A stretch of 64,000 nt of DNA from the NCBI RefSeq assembly GCF_031326205.1, contig NZ_CP133721.1, positions 1,178,001 through 1,242,000 of the forward strand, given 5' to 3'. The notes beneath the pieces are model-generated. The model had not been told where the DNA came from, searched no databases, and saw only the letters and a list, made by a program, of their open reading frames with translations. Shown here in pieces: positions 36,632-44,270 of this stretch. The translations under genes and the position numbers were made by a program. How positions within the stretch are numbered: position 1 is the stretch's first letter; each line of letters opens with the position of its first letter. This DNA comes from Flavobacterium sp. 20NA77.7. Its GTDB lineage: Bacteria; Bacteroidota; Bacteroidia; Flavobacteriales; Flavobacteriaceae.

Positions 36632-36675
36632 ATGATAATTATCATTTTTACTATCTACTTGAAAGGGTATTTTTG
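36632..36675 (+). promoter_or_regulatory. hemN promoter with Fnr-like box
   Basis: ATGATAATTATCAT (36632-36645) is a perfect palindrome with the Fnr core TGAT-N4-ATCA. A perfect -7 element TATTTTTG follows at 36668-36675, and the start codon is 14 bp further on. The box centre is 36.5 bp from the last G of the -7 element, which puts it near -41.5, the classic class II activator position. Confidence 0.72.
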
Positions 36676-36689
36676 GATAAAATTTTATA

Positions 36690-38051
36690 ATGGTATCACT
36701 GATTCAAAAATATAATGTACCTGGGCCTCGTTATACGAGTTACCCAACTGTGCCTTATTGGAATGAATCGTTATTCAATTTAGATACTTGGAAAAAGTCT
36801 GTACAAGAGACATTTAAAGTATCAAATAATACAGAAGGAATAAGTCTTTATATTAATTTACCATTCTGCGAAAGTTTATGTACATTTTGTGGTTGCAATA
36901 AAAGAATTACTAAGCGTCACGAAGTAGAAACACCCTATATAAAAGCCTTACTTAAAGAATGGCAATTGTATTGTGACTTATTTAATCAAAAACCGATTAT
37001 TAAAGAAATTCATTTAGGCGGAGGTACACCTACATTTTTTTCTAGTGAAAATTTGGAATTATTAATCAATGGTATTTTTGATTTAGCAACTAAAGCTAAT
37101 AGGCATGAGTTTAGTTTTGAAGGACATCCAAACAATACAACTAAAGAACATTTACAAATACTTTATAACTTAGGATTTAGACGTGTTTCATTTGGAGTAC
37201 AAGATTACAGTTTAGCTGTTCAAAAAGCTATTCATCGCATTCAACCCTATCAAAATGTAGCTAAAGTATCTTTTTGGGCAAAAGAAATTGGTTACACTTC
37301 CATTGGGCATGATTTGGTTTTTGGATTACCGTTTCAAGATGTAACGGGAATTAAAGATACTATTTTAAAAACGAAAGCACTATTGCCAGACCGAATTTCA
37401 TTTTATAGTTACGCACATGTGCCTTGGATTAAAGGAAATGGACAACGTGGTTTTCATGATGAAGATTTACCTCAAGATGATAAAAAAAGAGCTATTTACG
37501 AAGAAGGGAAAAAACTACTAGTAGAAATTGGATATAGTGAAATAGGTATGGACCATTTTGCACTTAAAACTGATTCGATGTATGAAGCATTCCAAACTAA
37601 TAAATTACATCGCAATTTTATGGGCTACACAGCCTCAAAAACAGATTTAATGATAGGTCTTGGCGTGTCATCAATTAGCGATAGTTGGACCAGTTTTGCT
37701 CAAAATGAAAAATCATTGGAAGCTTATTATGCTAAATTAAAATTGAATGAATTACCTGTTTTTAGAGGGCATCATTTAACAGAAAAAGACATTAAAATAA
37801 GAAAACATATCTTAAATTTAATGTGTCATTTTGAAACTTCATGGAATCAAAAAACAATGCAGTTTGATGAACTTGATGATGTTTTAGAACACTTAAAAGA
37901 AATGGAATTTGACGGGCTTATAAGCAAAGAAATGAATACACTTTATGTAACTGAAAAAGGAAAAGCTTTTGTTAGAAATATTTGTATGGCATTTGACCTC
38001 AAACTTCTTGAAAAAGAACCAACTACCCAATTATTTTCAATGACAATTTAA
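36690..38051 (+). CDS. hemN: Oxygen-independent coproporphyrinogen III oxidase
   Basis: A 453-aa radical SAM enzyme that converts coproporphyrinogen III to protoporphyrinogen IX without oxygen, for haem synthesis at low oxygen. The N-terminal PGPRYTSYPTVPYW is typical of HemN. The cluster motif CESLCTFCGCNK (~64-75) gives CxxxCxxC plus the extra Cys of true HemN, followed by LGGGTPTFF and the C-terminal HemN domain. Length fits HemN (~455 aa) rather than the shorter HemW. It is the only plus-strand gene of the respiration cluster and has an Fnr-like box in its promoter. Its stop overlaps the convergent gene by 4 bp. Confidence 0.95.
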   Translation: MVSLIQKYNVPGPRYTSYPTVPYWNESLFNLDTWKKSVQETFKVSNNTEGISLYINLPFCESLCTFCGCNKRITKRHEVETPYIKALLKEWQLYCDLFNQKPIIKEIHLGGGTPTFFSSENLELLINGIFDLATKANRHEFSFEGHPNNTTKEHLQILYNLGFRRVSFGVQDYSLAVQKAIHRIQPYQNVAKVSFWAKEIGYTSIGHDLVFGLPFQDVTGIKDTILKTKALLPDRISFYSYAHVPWIKGNGQRGFHDEDLPQDDKKRAIYEEGKKLLVEIGYSEIGMDHFALKTDSMYEAFQTNKLHRNFMGYTASKTDLMIGLGVSSISDSWTSFAQNEKSLEAYYAKLKLNELPVFRGHHLTEKDIKIRKHILNLMCHFETSWNQKTMQFDELDDVLEHLKEMEFDGLISKEMNTLYVTEKGKAFVRNICMAFDLKLLEKEPTTQLFSMTI

Positions 38052-38746
38052 TGGCAGTTTGCTTCTTGTTGTACATGTAAACTCATCGTGTTTGGTGAAA
38101 GATAAGGAATTGCCATTCCTGCACCTCTAAGGATAAACAAGACCCCAATCAATACCAAAATAACAGGAATAATCTTTTGAATTTTCTGAAAATTAATTTT
38201 TGTAAATTGCGTTAATTGAGTAACCAAAATTAATAAAGGAATAGTTCCGATACCATACAACATCATATAGCCAATACTAGAAATAAAATTTGGCATTGCC
38301 AATGCACCAAATAAGGCTGCATATACCATTCCACAAGGTAAAAAACCATTAAGTAAACCGATGATAAATAAAGCCTTAAAAGACTTTCTGTTAAATTGTT
38401 TTCCTAATGTGCTTTTAATTTTTGAAAGTAGTTTATATACAGGTTTTGAAAAATTAAATTTCGCAAATTTTCGTTCAGGCACCACCGCAATACTAATCAT
38501 AATTATCCCTACTAGAATGGATAATTTTTGTTGAAATCCTGCCATAAAAAAACCTCGTCCCAGCAATCCAAACAAAACTCCCAAACTTGCATAAGCTGTC
38601 ATTCTACCTACATGATAGGTCATCATTTGCACAACTCGTTTAGCGGGATTGGTTTTATCTACAGGTAACATGAGCGCAATTGGTCCACACATAGCCACAC
38701 AATGTAAACTGCTTATTAATCCAAAAAAAAATGCTGAAAATAACAT
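38048..38746 (-). CDS. TauE/SafE-type (UreH-like) membrane protein of the cco cluster
   Basis: A 232-aa protein with about six membrane segments. The start LISSLHCVAMCGPIAL contains the HCxxMCGP motif of the UreH/DsbD-like branch of sulfite exporter TauE/SafE proteins. Members of this group are regularly found next to cbb3 oxidase assembly genes in Bacteroidota, and a role in copper or redox handling for oxidase maturation has been proposed. It is the last gene of the ccoG-ccoH-this operon, 37 bp after ccoH, and converges with hemN. Confidence 0.82.
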   Translation of the reverse strand: MLFSAFFFGLISSLHCVAMCGPIALMLPVDKTNPAKRVVQMMTYHVGRMTAYASLGVLFGLLGRGFFMAGFQQKLSILVGIIMISIAVVPERKFAKFNFSKPVYKLLSKIKSTLGKQFNRKSFKALFIIGLLNGFLPCGMVYAALFGALAMPNFISSIGYMMLYGIGTIPLLILVTQLTQFTKINFQKIQKIIPVILVLIGVLFILRGAGMAIPYLSPNTMSLHVQQEANCH

Positions 38747-38783
38747 ATCAAATTTTACTAATTATGGGCTAAACTATAGAAAA

Positions 38784-39236
38784 TTAAAAATAAATGGTTT
38801 CTTTATTTAAATATTTTTTAGCTTCATAGTCCCAATCTACAGCAATTTCCCAAAGACCGCCTACCAGTTTGTTTTTAGGTATGAGCATTATTGGACCTGA
38901 TAAAGAAATCTTTGTTTCAAAATCCAATTTCTGGTTAGACGGTCGATATAAGGAAATTGTTCCGTTTATCATTGTAGCATCAAAATGTTTAGGAAAAACA
39001 ATTTCAATTCCTTCCTCTGTTTTTTGAATACTTAGTTTTTCAACTAAATGATTGGCATTGTTTTGTTTATCAATATTATCCTGTACATTTTTTTCTTGCT
39101 TATAATAGTCTTTCACTACCAATTCATTGTCATAAGCTGAGTTCGTTTGAAGCTTTAGTACAAAAAATAGAATAAAACTCATAAAACTTAAAAAACCTAG
39201 TACTATTCCTGTTCCCCAATTTAATTTCATATCCAT
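38784..39236 (-). CDS. ccoH: FixH/CcoH family cbb3 oxidase assembly protein
   Basis: A 150-aa protein with one N-terminal membrane helix (GIVLGFLSFMSFILFFVLKL) and a short periplasmic domain ending in GLWEIAVDWDYEAKKYLNKETIYF, the FixH signature. FixH/CcoH helps copper insertion and assembly of cbb3 oxidase. It lies 22 bp after ccoG. The family call rests on topology, the C-terminal motif and the cco context. Confidence 0.85.
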   Translation of the reverse strand: MDMKLNWGTGIVLGFLSFMSFILFFVLKLQTNSAYDNELVVKDYYKQEKNVQDNIDKQNNANHLVEKLSIQKTEEGIEIVFPKHFDATMINGTISLYRPSNQKLDFETKISLSGPIMLIPKNKLVGGLWEIAVDWDYEAKKYLNKETIYF

Positions 39237-39258
39237 TTATTTTTAGTTATTCATTATC

Positions 39259-40677
39259 TTAATTAAATGCTCGTGGTCCTAAAAAATTAGTCGTAACTGT
39301 TTCAATTACTTTAGTCCCTTCTTTGACTTCAATATTGATTTTAGTATTATCACTTTCTAATACTACCGCAGGAATTTCAACAAATAACGTACCCTGTGTT
39401 AAACCTGCTTTGGTTACTTTCAACTTTTCATGCCCTACTACTTTTAGTATCCCTTTCGGATTTACTAACGTAAATGTAATGTTGTTTAAATCTATCGTTG
39501 ATTTATTAATTATTTTAAAGGTATAGACATTACTGATGTTTTTCCCTTTTTCTTCATACAATTGCCCCGGAAGTCTTAATATGGTAGTATCTACATCTGT
39601 TCGTAAAAGAAGCATTGAAAACATAACAATTAATAAGACACTTAAAACACCTATATACCCTTTCATTCGTAGGGTCAGTTTAAAAGGTTCTTTTTTCACA
39701 ATCTCATCTTCACTTGCATAACGAATTAACCCTTTTTCGAAACCTACTTTTTCCATCATAGTATCACATTCATCAATACATGCGGTACAATTTGTACATT
39801 CTAATTGTGTACCATTTCTGATATCGATACCTGTTGGGCATACATTCACACATAAATGGCAATCGATACAATCTCCAAACCCCGCAGCAGTACGATCTTC
39901 ATTTTTCTTTATTTTTGCTCTTCCTGTTTTACCTTCACCCCTAACATGATCATACGCTACAACAATTGTTTTAGTATCTAACAGTACGCCTTGTAATCTT
40001 CCATAAGGGCAAGCTATAATACACACTTGTTCTCTAAACCATGTGAAAACAAAATAGAAAACTCCCGTAAAAATTAATAAAGCCACTAATGTGCTTACAT
40101 TAGACATAGGGCCTTCTTCTACCATTAATAAAAGTTTATCACTACTAATTAAATAAGCCAAAAATACGTTAGCAATACCAAAAGAAATCAAAAAGAAAAT
40201 AAACCATTTGATTGTTTTTTTTCTAATTTTTTCAGCATTCCATTCTTGATGATCTAATTTTATTTGTGCCCCTCTATCACCTTCAATCCAATATTCGATT
40301 CTTCTAAATACCATTTCCATGAAAATCGTTTGGGGACAAAACCAACCACAAAAAACACGTCCAAAAGCTACTGTAAATAATGTTAATCCTACTACCCCTG
40401 AAATCATAATGACTACAAAAAGATAAAAATCTTGTGGCCAAAATGGAAAACTAAAAATATTGAATCGTCTTTCTAATACATTAAATAATAAAAACTGATT
40501 ACCGTTAATTTTAATAAATGGACTTGCAATTAAAAAAAATAGCAAAAAATAGCTTACTATTTTTCTTCTATTATAAAATTTTCCAACTGGTTTTTTAGGA
40601 AAAATAAAATTACGTTTACCTTCTTTGTCTATCGTAGCGATGGTATCTCTAAAATTATCATTTGGTAAATTTGACAT
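39259..40677 (-). CDS. ccoG: Cytochrome c oxidase accessory protein CcoG (RdxA/FixG)
   Basis: A 472-aa membrane ferredoxin-like protein. Membrane helices are interleaved with Cys motifs: CGWFCPQT (~110), CIIACPYGR (~220), then two 4Fe-4S motifs in CIDCHLCVNVCPTGID and CTNCTACIDECDTM (~255-300). The C-terminal part after a last helix is an Ig-like FixG domain. It is thought to reduce copper for cbb3 oxidase assembly. It is separated from ccoP by a perfect terminator-like hairpin, so it may be made at a different level from the oxidase subunits. Confidence 0.95.
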   Translation of the reverse strand: MSNLPNDNFRDTIATIDKEGKRNFIFPKKPVGKFYNRRKIVSYFLLFFLIASPFIKINGNQFLLFNVLERRFNIFSFPFWPQDFYLFVVIMISGVVGLTLFTVAFGRVFCGWFCPQTIFMEMVFRRIEYWIEGDRGAQIKLDHQEWNAEKIRKKTIKWFIFFLISFGIANVFLAYLISSDKLLLMVEEGPMSNVSTLVALLIFTGVFYFVFTWFREQVCIIACPYGRLQGVLLDTKTIVVAYDHVRGEGKTGRAKIKKNEDRTAAGFGDCIDCHLCVNVCPTGIDIRNGTQLECTNCTACIDECDTMMEKVGFEKGLIRYASEDEIVKKEPFKLTLRMKGYIGVLSVLLIVMFSMLLLRTDVDTTILRLPGQLYEEKGKNISNVYTFKIINKSTIDLNNITFTLVNPKGILKVVGHEKLKVTKAGLTQGTLFVEIPAVVLESDNTKINIEVKEGTKVIETVTTNFLGPRAFN

Positions 40678-40693
40678 AGCAATTTGAGTTTAA

Positions 40694-40723
40694 AAAAGGG
40701 TTTTGATAAGTCAAAACCCTTTT
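40694..40723 (-). terminator. Hairpin between ccoP and ccoG
   Basis: Perfect 13-bp arms AAAAGGGTTTTGA / TCAAAACCCTTTT with a TAAG loop, ending in a run of Ts in minus sense. It lies 8 bp after the ccoP stop and 16 bp before the ccoG start. It should act as a terminator or attenuator, or protect the upstream mRNA end. Confidence 0.8.
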
Positions 40724-40731
40724 ACTTTAAT

Positions 40732-41676
40732 TTATTTTTTAGCAGTAGAATCAACTACAACTGTAGCGGTTTTATCGGCTGATGGGACTGTGGCTTCATC
40801 TTTCCATTCTTTTGCTTCTGGTTCTACAGGTTTTGCATCTTTAGGATTTGTGCCTTGTAAAGACAACACATAACTTGCAATTTTTTGAATTTGAGTAGGT
40901 TTAATTTGATCTTTCCATGGAATCATACCTTTACCTGGTCGTCCACCTTCCATAATTGTATTAAAGACATTTTTTATACCTCCACCGTTAATCCAGAATT
41001 TATCTGTTAAATTTGGTCCGATTGCACCTCCTGCATCTGCTTTATGACAAGCCACACAATTTGCATCAAATAAAGTTTTACCTTCTGCAATTGCTGATGC
41101 ATCTGTTAACAACGTAACCTTATCTTTATCCATAACATCTGGTGCCGTTTTCATATATTCTTCCACAGCTTTATCGGCAACTTGCATCTCTGTTGCAAAT
41201 TCTTGATCTTGGTTATATTCGTCCATAATATGGAAACGAACTAAATAAACCAAAGCAAAAATTATGGTACCATAAAATAAGCCTACCCACCAAGGCGGTA
41301 ATACATTATCTAACTCTTTAATACCGTCATAATCATGATCTAATAATACATCTGCTTCTTCATGAATTGATTTTGAAGCTGTAAATTTATTCATCCATCT
41401 CTTGAATGCTTCCTGCTGTGCAATAGGTTTAGTTTGTTCTAAATCATATTGAACTTTTTCTTCAGGCGATAACAAATGATACGAAACCTTTTCAACCGAA
41501 TTAAGTACAACTTCAATAGCAATTAACAAAAAGATAAATACTATGTGAAAAAGTGCTACAATAGGATATTTAATAAATGCAGGTCGATCTCCTGAATCAA
41601 TAAAGTATTCCAAAACCGCAAACATGATTGCGTATAACAATGGAATTCTAACATATATTGGAATTAATTTTCTCAT
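40732..41676 (-). CDS. ccoP: cbb3-type cytochrome c oxidase subunit III (monohaem)
   Basis: A 314-aa protein. It has two N-terminal membrane segments (~10-60), a charged linker, a third membrane helix after LDNVLPPWWVGLFYG (~135-150, the FixP N-terminal signature), and a cytochrome c domain with a single CVACH haem site (~206) and Met ligand region GMIPWKD. Proteobacterial CcoP has two haem sites; only one is present here. The C-terminal tail is Lys/Glu/Pro-rich. It receives electrons and passes them to CcoNO. It lies 11 bp after ccoQ. Confidence 0.94.
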   Translation of the reverse strand: MRKLIPIYVRIPLLYAIMFAVLEYFIDSGDRPAFIKYPIVALFHIVFIFLLIAIEVVLNSVEKVSYHLLSPEEKVQYDLEQTKPIAQQEAFKRWMNKFTASKSIHEEADVLLDHDYDGIKELDNVLPPWWVGLFYGTIIFALVYLVRFHIMDEYNQDQEFATEMQVADKAVEEYMKTAPDVMDKDKVTLLTDASAIAEGKTLFDANCVACHKADAGGAIGPNLTDKFWINGGGIKNVFNTIMEGGRPGKGMIPWKDQIKPTQIQKIASYVLSLQGTNPKDAKPVEPEAKEWKDEATVPSADKTATVVVDSTAKK

Positions 41677-41687
41677 CTTATTAATTT

Positions 41688-41855
41688 TTAATCGTTAAAA
41701 GGTAATTCGCTCATTGTCTTTATTTTATCCTTGCTGTAAGTCATTGCGTAAATAAAATAAGACACAAAAACAAGGAAAAAAATACTTAGAGATATGATGG
41801 GATAGATACTTACCCCATCAATACCTTCCATATTATGTTTTACAAATTTTAACAT
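41688..41855 (-). CDS. ccoQ: CcoQ-like small cbb3 oxidase subunit
   Basis: A 55-aa protein translated from the sequence: it starts MLKFVKHNMEGIDGVSIYP, has one membrane helix (IISLSIFFLVFVSYFIYAMT) and a charged end (SELPFND). Position between ccoNO and ccoP, size and topology fit CcoQ/FixQ, which stabilises the oxidase complex. Its start is 5 bp after the ccoNO stop. Confidence 0.85.
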   Translation of the reverse strand: MLKFVKHNMEGIDGVSIYPIISLSIFFLVFVSYFIYAMTYSKDKIKTMSELPFND

Positions 41856-41860
41856 AGTTG

Positions 41861-44038
41861 CTATTTTTTAACTTTAATATCTGTTCCTAATCGTTGTAAG
41901 TAAGCAATCAACGCCACAATTTCTCTGTCTTTCATTGGTACAAATTTCTCGCCTGTCATTTTTGCTTTTTCTTTACTAGCCTCATAAGCTTTTACAAACT
42001 TAGGATCTCCTTTTAACCCTTCTTCAATTTCAGTAGATTGTTTTTCAATATGTTGTAGTGCATTTGCAATATCTGCGTCTGTATAAGGTACTCCTAACTT
42101 GGCCATTACACTCATTTTTTTCTGAACATCTGAATGGTCCATCGTTTTATTATCAAATAACCATTTATATGCAGGCATTATAGAACCCGTTGATGTAGCT
42201 TGTGGGCTCCACATGTGGTTAAAATGCCAGTTGTGATTATATTTCCCTCCTACTCGCATCAAATCTGGACCAGTACGTTTAGAACCCCATAGAAACGGAT
42301 GATCATATACATATTCACCTGATTTTGAGTAGTCTCCATAACGTTTTACTTCAGAACGGAATGGTCTTACTAATTGTGAGTGACAATTATTACAACCTTC
42401 ACGGATGTATAAATCTCTACCCTCTAATTCAAGTGGTGTGTACGGTTTAACAGAAGTAATCGTTGGAATATTTGATTTTACAATTAACATGGGTACTATT
42501 TGGATTAAGCCTCCAATAGCTACTGCAATCGTTGTTAAAATTGTAAATTGTACTGGTTTTCTTTCTAACCAAGCATGTAATTTTTCATTTCTTAATCTTG
42601 AACTAGAAATAGTAGCTAATGCTGGTGCTTGTGCTTCTTCATCTTCTACTTTTTCACCTGTTAATACGGTTTTTATTACATTATACACCCCTACCAATAC
42701 ACCAATTAAATATAAGGTTCCTCCGATGGCACGCATAGCATACATTGGCATAATTTGGGTTACCGTTTCCATAAATTGTGGATATACTAGTGTTCCATCA
42801 GCATTAAATTGCTTCCACATTTCTGCTTGCGTAAATCCAGCTACATACATTGGTAATGCATATAAAATTATACCTAACGTACCAATCCAAAAATGGAAAT
42901 TAGCTAATTTTTGAGAGAATAATTTTGTTTTTGTAATTCTTGGAATAATCCAATAAATCATACCAAATGTTATGAAACCATTCCAAGCTAATGCTCCAAC
43001 GTGCACGTGAGCTACTACCCAATCCGTAAAGTGTGCAATTGCATTAACATTTTTTAGTGACAACATGGGTCCTTCAAAAGTAGCCATACCATAACCTGTA
43101 ATACCTACTACAAAGAATTTTAAAACAGCATCTGTTCGGACTTTATCCCAAGCCCCTCTTAAAGTTAATAATCCATTAATCATACCTCCCCAAGAAGGCG
43201 CAATTAACATAATTGAGAACACAACACCTAAATTTTGTGCCCAATCTGGCAATGTTGAATATAATAAATGGTGTGGTCCTGCCCAAATATATAAGAAGAT
43301 TAAAGACCAAAAGTGAATAATAGATAATCTATAAGAATAAATAGGTCTGTTAGCTGCTTTTGGCAAGAAATAATACATCAAACCAAGGAAAGGTGTGGTT
43401 AAGAAAAAGGCTACTGCATTATGTCCGTACCACCATTGCACCAAGGCATCTTGTACCCCTGCATAAACAGAATAACTTTTTGTTAAGGATACGGGAATTT
43501 CTAAACTATTAACAATATGTAATAATGCAACTGCTACAAACGTAGCAATATAGAACCAAACCGCTACATAAATGTGACGCTCTCTCCTTTTGATAATGGT
43601 TCCAATCATATTGATACCAAATGCAACCCAAACTAATGCAATAGCAATATCAAAAGGCCATTCTAACTCAGCATATTCTTTTGAAGTAGTAATTCCTAAA
43701 GGTAATGTAATTGCCGCTCCAGCAATAATTATTTGCCAACCCCAAAAGTTTACTTGACTCAAAAAATCACTAAACATTCTGGCTTTTAAAAGACGCTGTA
43801 AAGAGTAATATACCCCAGCAAAAACCGCATTACCTACAAATGCAAATATAACAGCATTAGTATGTAAAGGTCTTAATCTTCCGTAACTTAACCATGGAAT
43901 ACCATCAGTTAAATTAGGAAATAAATAAAATAAAGCAACAAGTAGTCCTACTAGCATACCAACTACTCCAAAAAGCAAAGAGGCATAAATAAAGTTTCGA
44001 ACGGTCTTATTGTCATAGCGAAATTGTTGTACATCCAT
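41861..44038 (-). CDS. ccoNO: Fused cbb3 oxidase subunits I and II (CcoN-CcoO)
   Basis: A 725-aa fusion. Residues ~1-480 are CcoN, the haem-copper subunit with about 12 helices. Haem and CuB ligands are in GRLRPLHTNAVIF, QWWYGHNAVAFFLT, WAGPHHLLYS and VAHVHVGALAWNG. After a linker and helix (~500-525), residues ~540-725 are CcoO with one haem site, REGCNNCHSQLVRPF, and the following RSEVKRYGDYSKSGE and GSKRTGPDL motifs. The N-O fusion is usual in Bacteroidota, whereas Proteobacteria have separate genes. It is the catalytic core of a high-affinity terminal oxidase, transcribed with ccoS, ccoQ and ccoP. Confidence 0.96.
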   Translation of the reverse strand: MDVQQFRYDNKTVRNFIYASLLFGVVGMLVGLLVALFYLFPNLTDGIPWLSYGRLRPLHTNAVIFAFVGNAVFAGVYYSLQRLLKARMFSDFLSQVNFWGWQIIIAGAAITLPLGITTSKEYAELEWPFDIAIALVWVAFGINMIGTIIKRRERHIYVAVWFYIATFVAVALLHIVNSLEIPVSLTKSYSVYAGVQDALVQWWYGHNAVAFFLTTPFLGLMYYFLPKAANRPIYSYRLSIIHFWSLIFLYIWAGPHHLLYSTLPDWAQNLGVVFSIMLIAPSWGGMINGLLTLRGAWDKVRTDAVLKFFVVGITGYGMATFEGPMLSLKNVNAIAHFTDWVVAHVHVGALAWNGFITFGMIYWIIPRITKTKLFSQKLANFHFWIGTLGIILYALPMYVAGFTQAEMWKQFNADGTLVYPQFMETVTQIMPMYAMRAIGGTLYLIGVLVGVYNVIKTVLTGEKVEDEEAQAPALATISSSRLRNEKLHAWLERKPVQFTILTTIAVAIGGLIQIVPMLIVKSNIPTITSVKPYTPLELEGRDLYIREGCNNCHSQLVRPFRSEVKRYGDYSKSGEYVYDHPFLWGSKRTGPDLMRVGGKYNHNWHFNHMWSPQATSTGSIMPAYKWLFDNKTMDHSDVQKKMSVMAKLGVPYTDADIANALQHIEKQSTEIEEGLKGDPKFVKAYEASKEKAKMTGEKFVPMKDREIVALIAYLQRLGTDIKVKK

Positions 44039-44050
44039 AGTTATTAATAT

Positions 44051-44212
44051 TTAGTTTTTGTTTTTGTTCGTTAGTTCGTCGTCAAATAACATACGCACAG
44101 AAGGCGTATAATCATCGTCGTATTGACCATTTTTAACCGATAAAATAAAGATGATCAAAAACACTATTGCTATGATTATACTTACGGTTATTAAAAAATA
44201 AATGACACTCAT
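44051..44212 (-). CDS. ccoS: cbb3 oxidase assembly protein CcoS
   Basis: A 53-aa protein translated from the sequence: MSVIYFLITVSIIIAIVFLI starts a single membrane helix, and the tail has the CcoS-type acidic stretch NGQYDDDYTPSVRMLFDDE. CcoS is needed for cofactor insertion into cbb3 oxidase. It lies between ccoI and ccoNO, 12 bp before ccoNO, and is the first gene after an Fnr-like promoter. Confidence 0.88.
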   Translation of the reverse strand: MSVIYFLITVSIIIAIVFLIIFILSVKNGQYDDDYTPSVRMLFDDELTNKNKN

Positions 44213-44226
44213 ACCTAATTTTTTAA

Positions 44227-44270
44227 CAAAGTTAGCCTTACCCTATTTTAATAAATATGACATTTATCAT
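44227..44270 (-). promoter_or_regulatory. ccoS-ccoNOQP promoter with Fnr-like box
   Basis: Box ATGACATTTATCAT (44257-44270 on the plus strand) has one mismatch from a perfect dyad with the TGA/TCA Fnr core. In minus sense a perfect -7 element TAACTTTG follows at 44234-44227. The box centre is 36.5 bp from the last G of the -7 element, exactly as for hemN. The box overlaps the ccoI stop codon. Confidence 0.72.

Larger units (their letters stand above)
36275..36689. other. Divergent intergenic region between adhesin and hemN
   Basis: No gene seen in 415 bp. It holds the adhesin promoter-like element (36310-36317), a long inverted repeat AAGTGGTT / AACCACTT at about 36413-36458 that may end stray transcripts, and the hemN promoter with an Fnr-like box. 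Confidence 0.55.
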
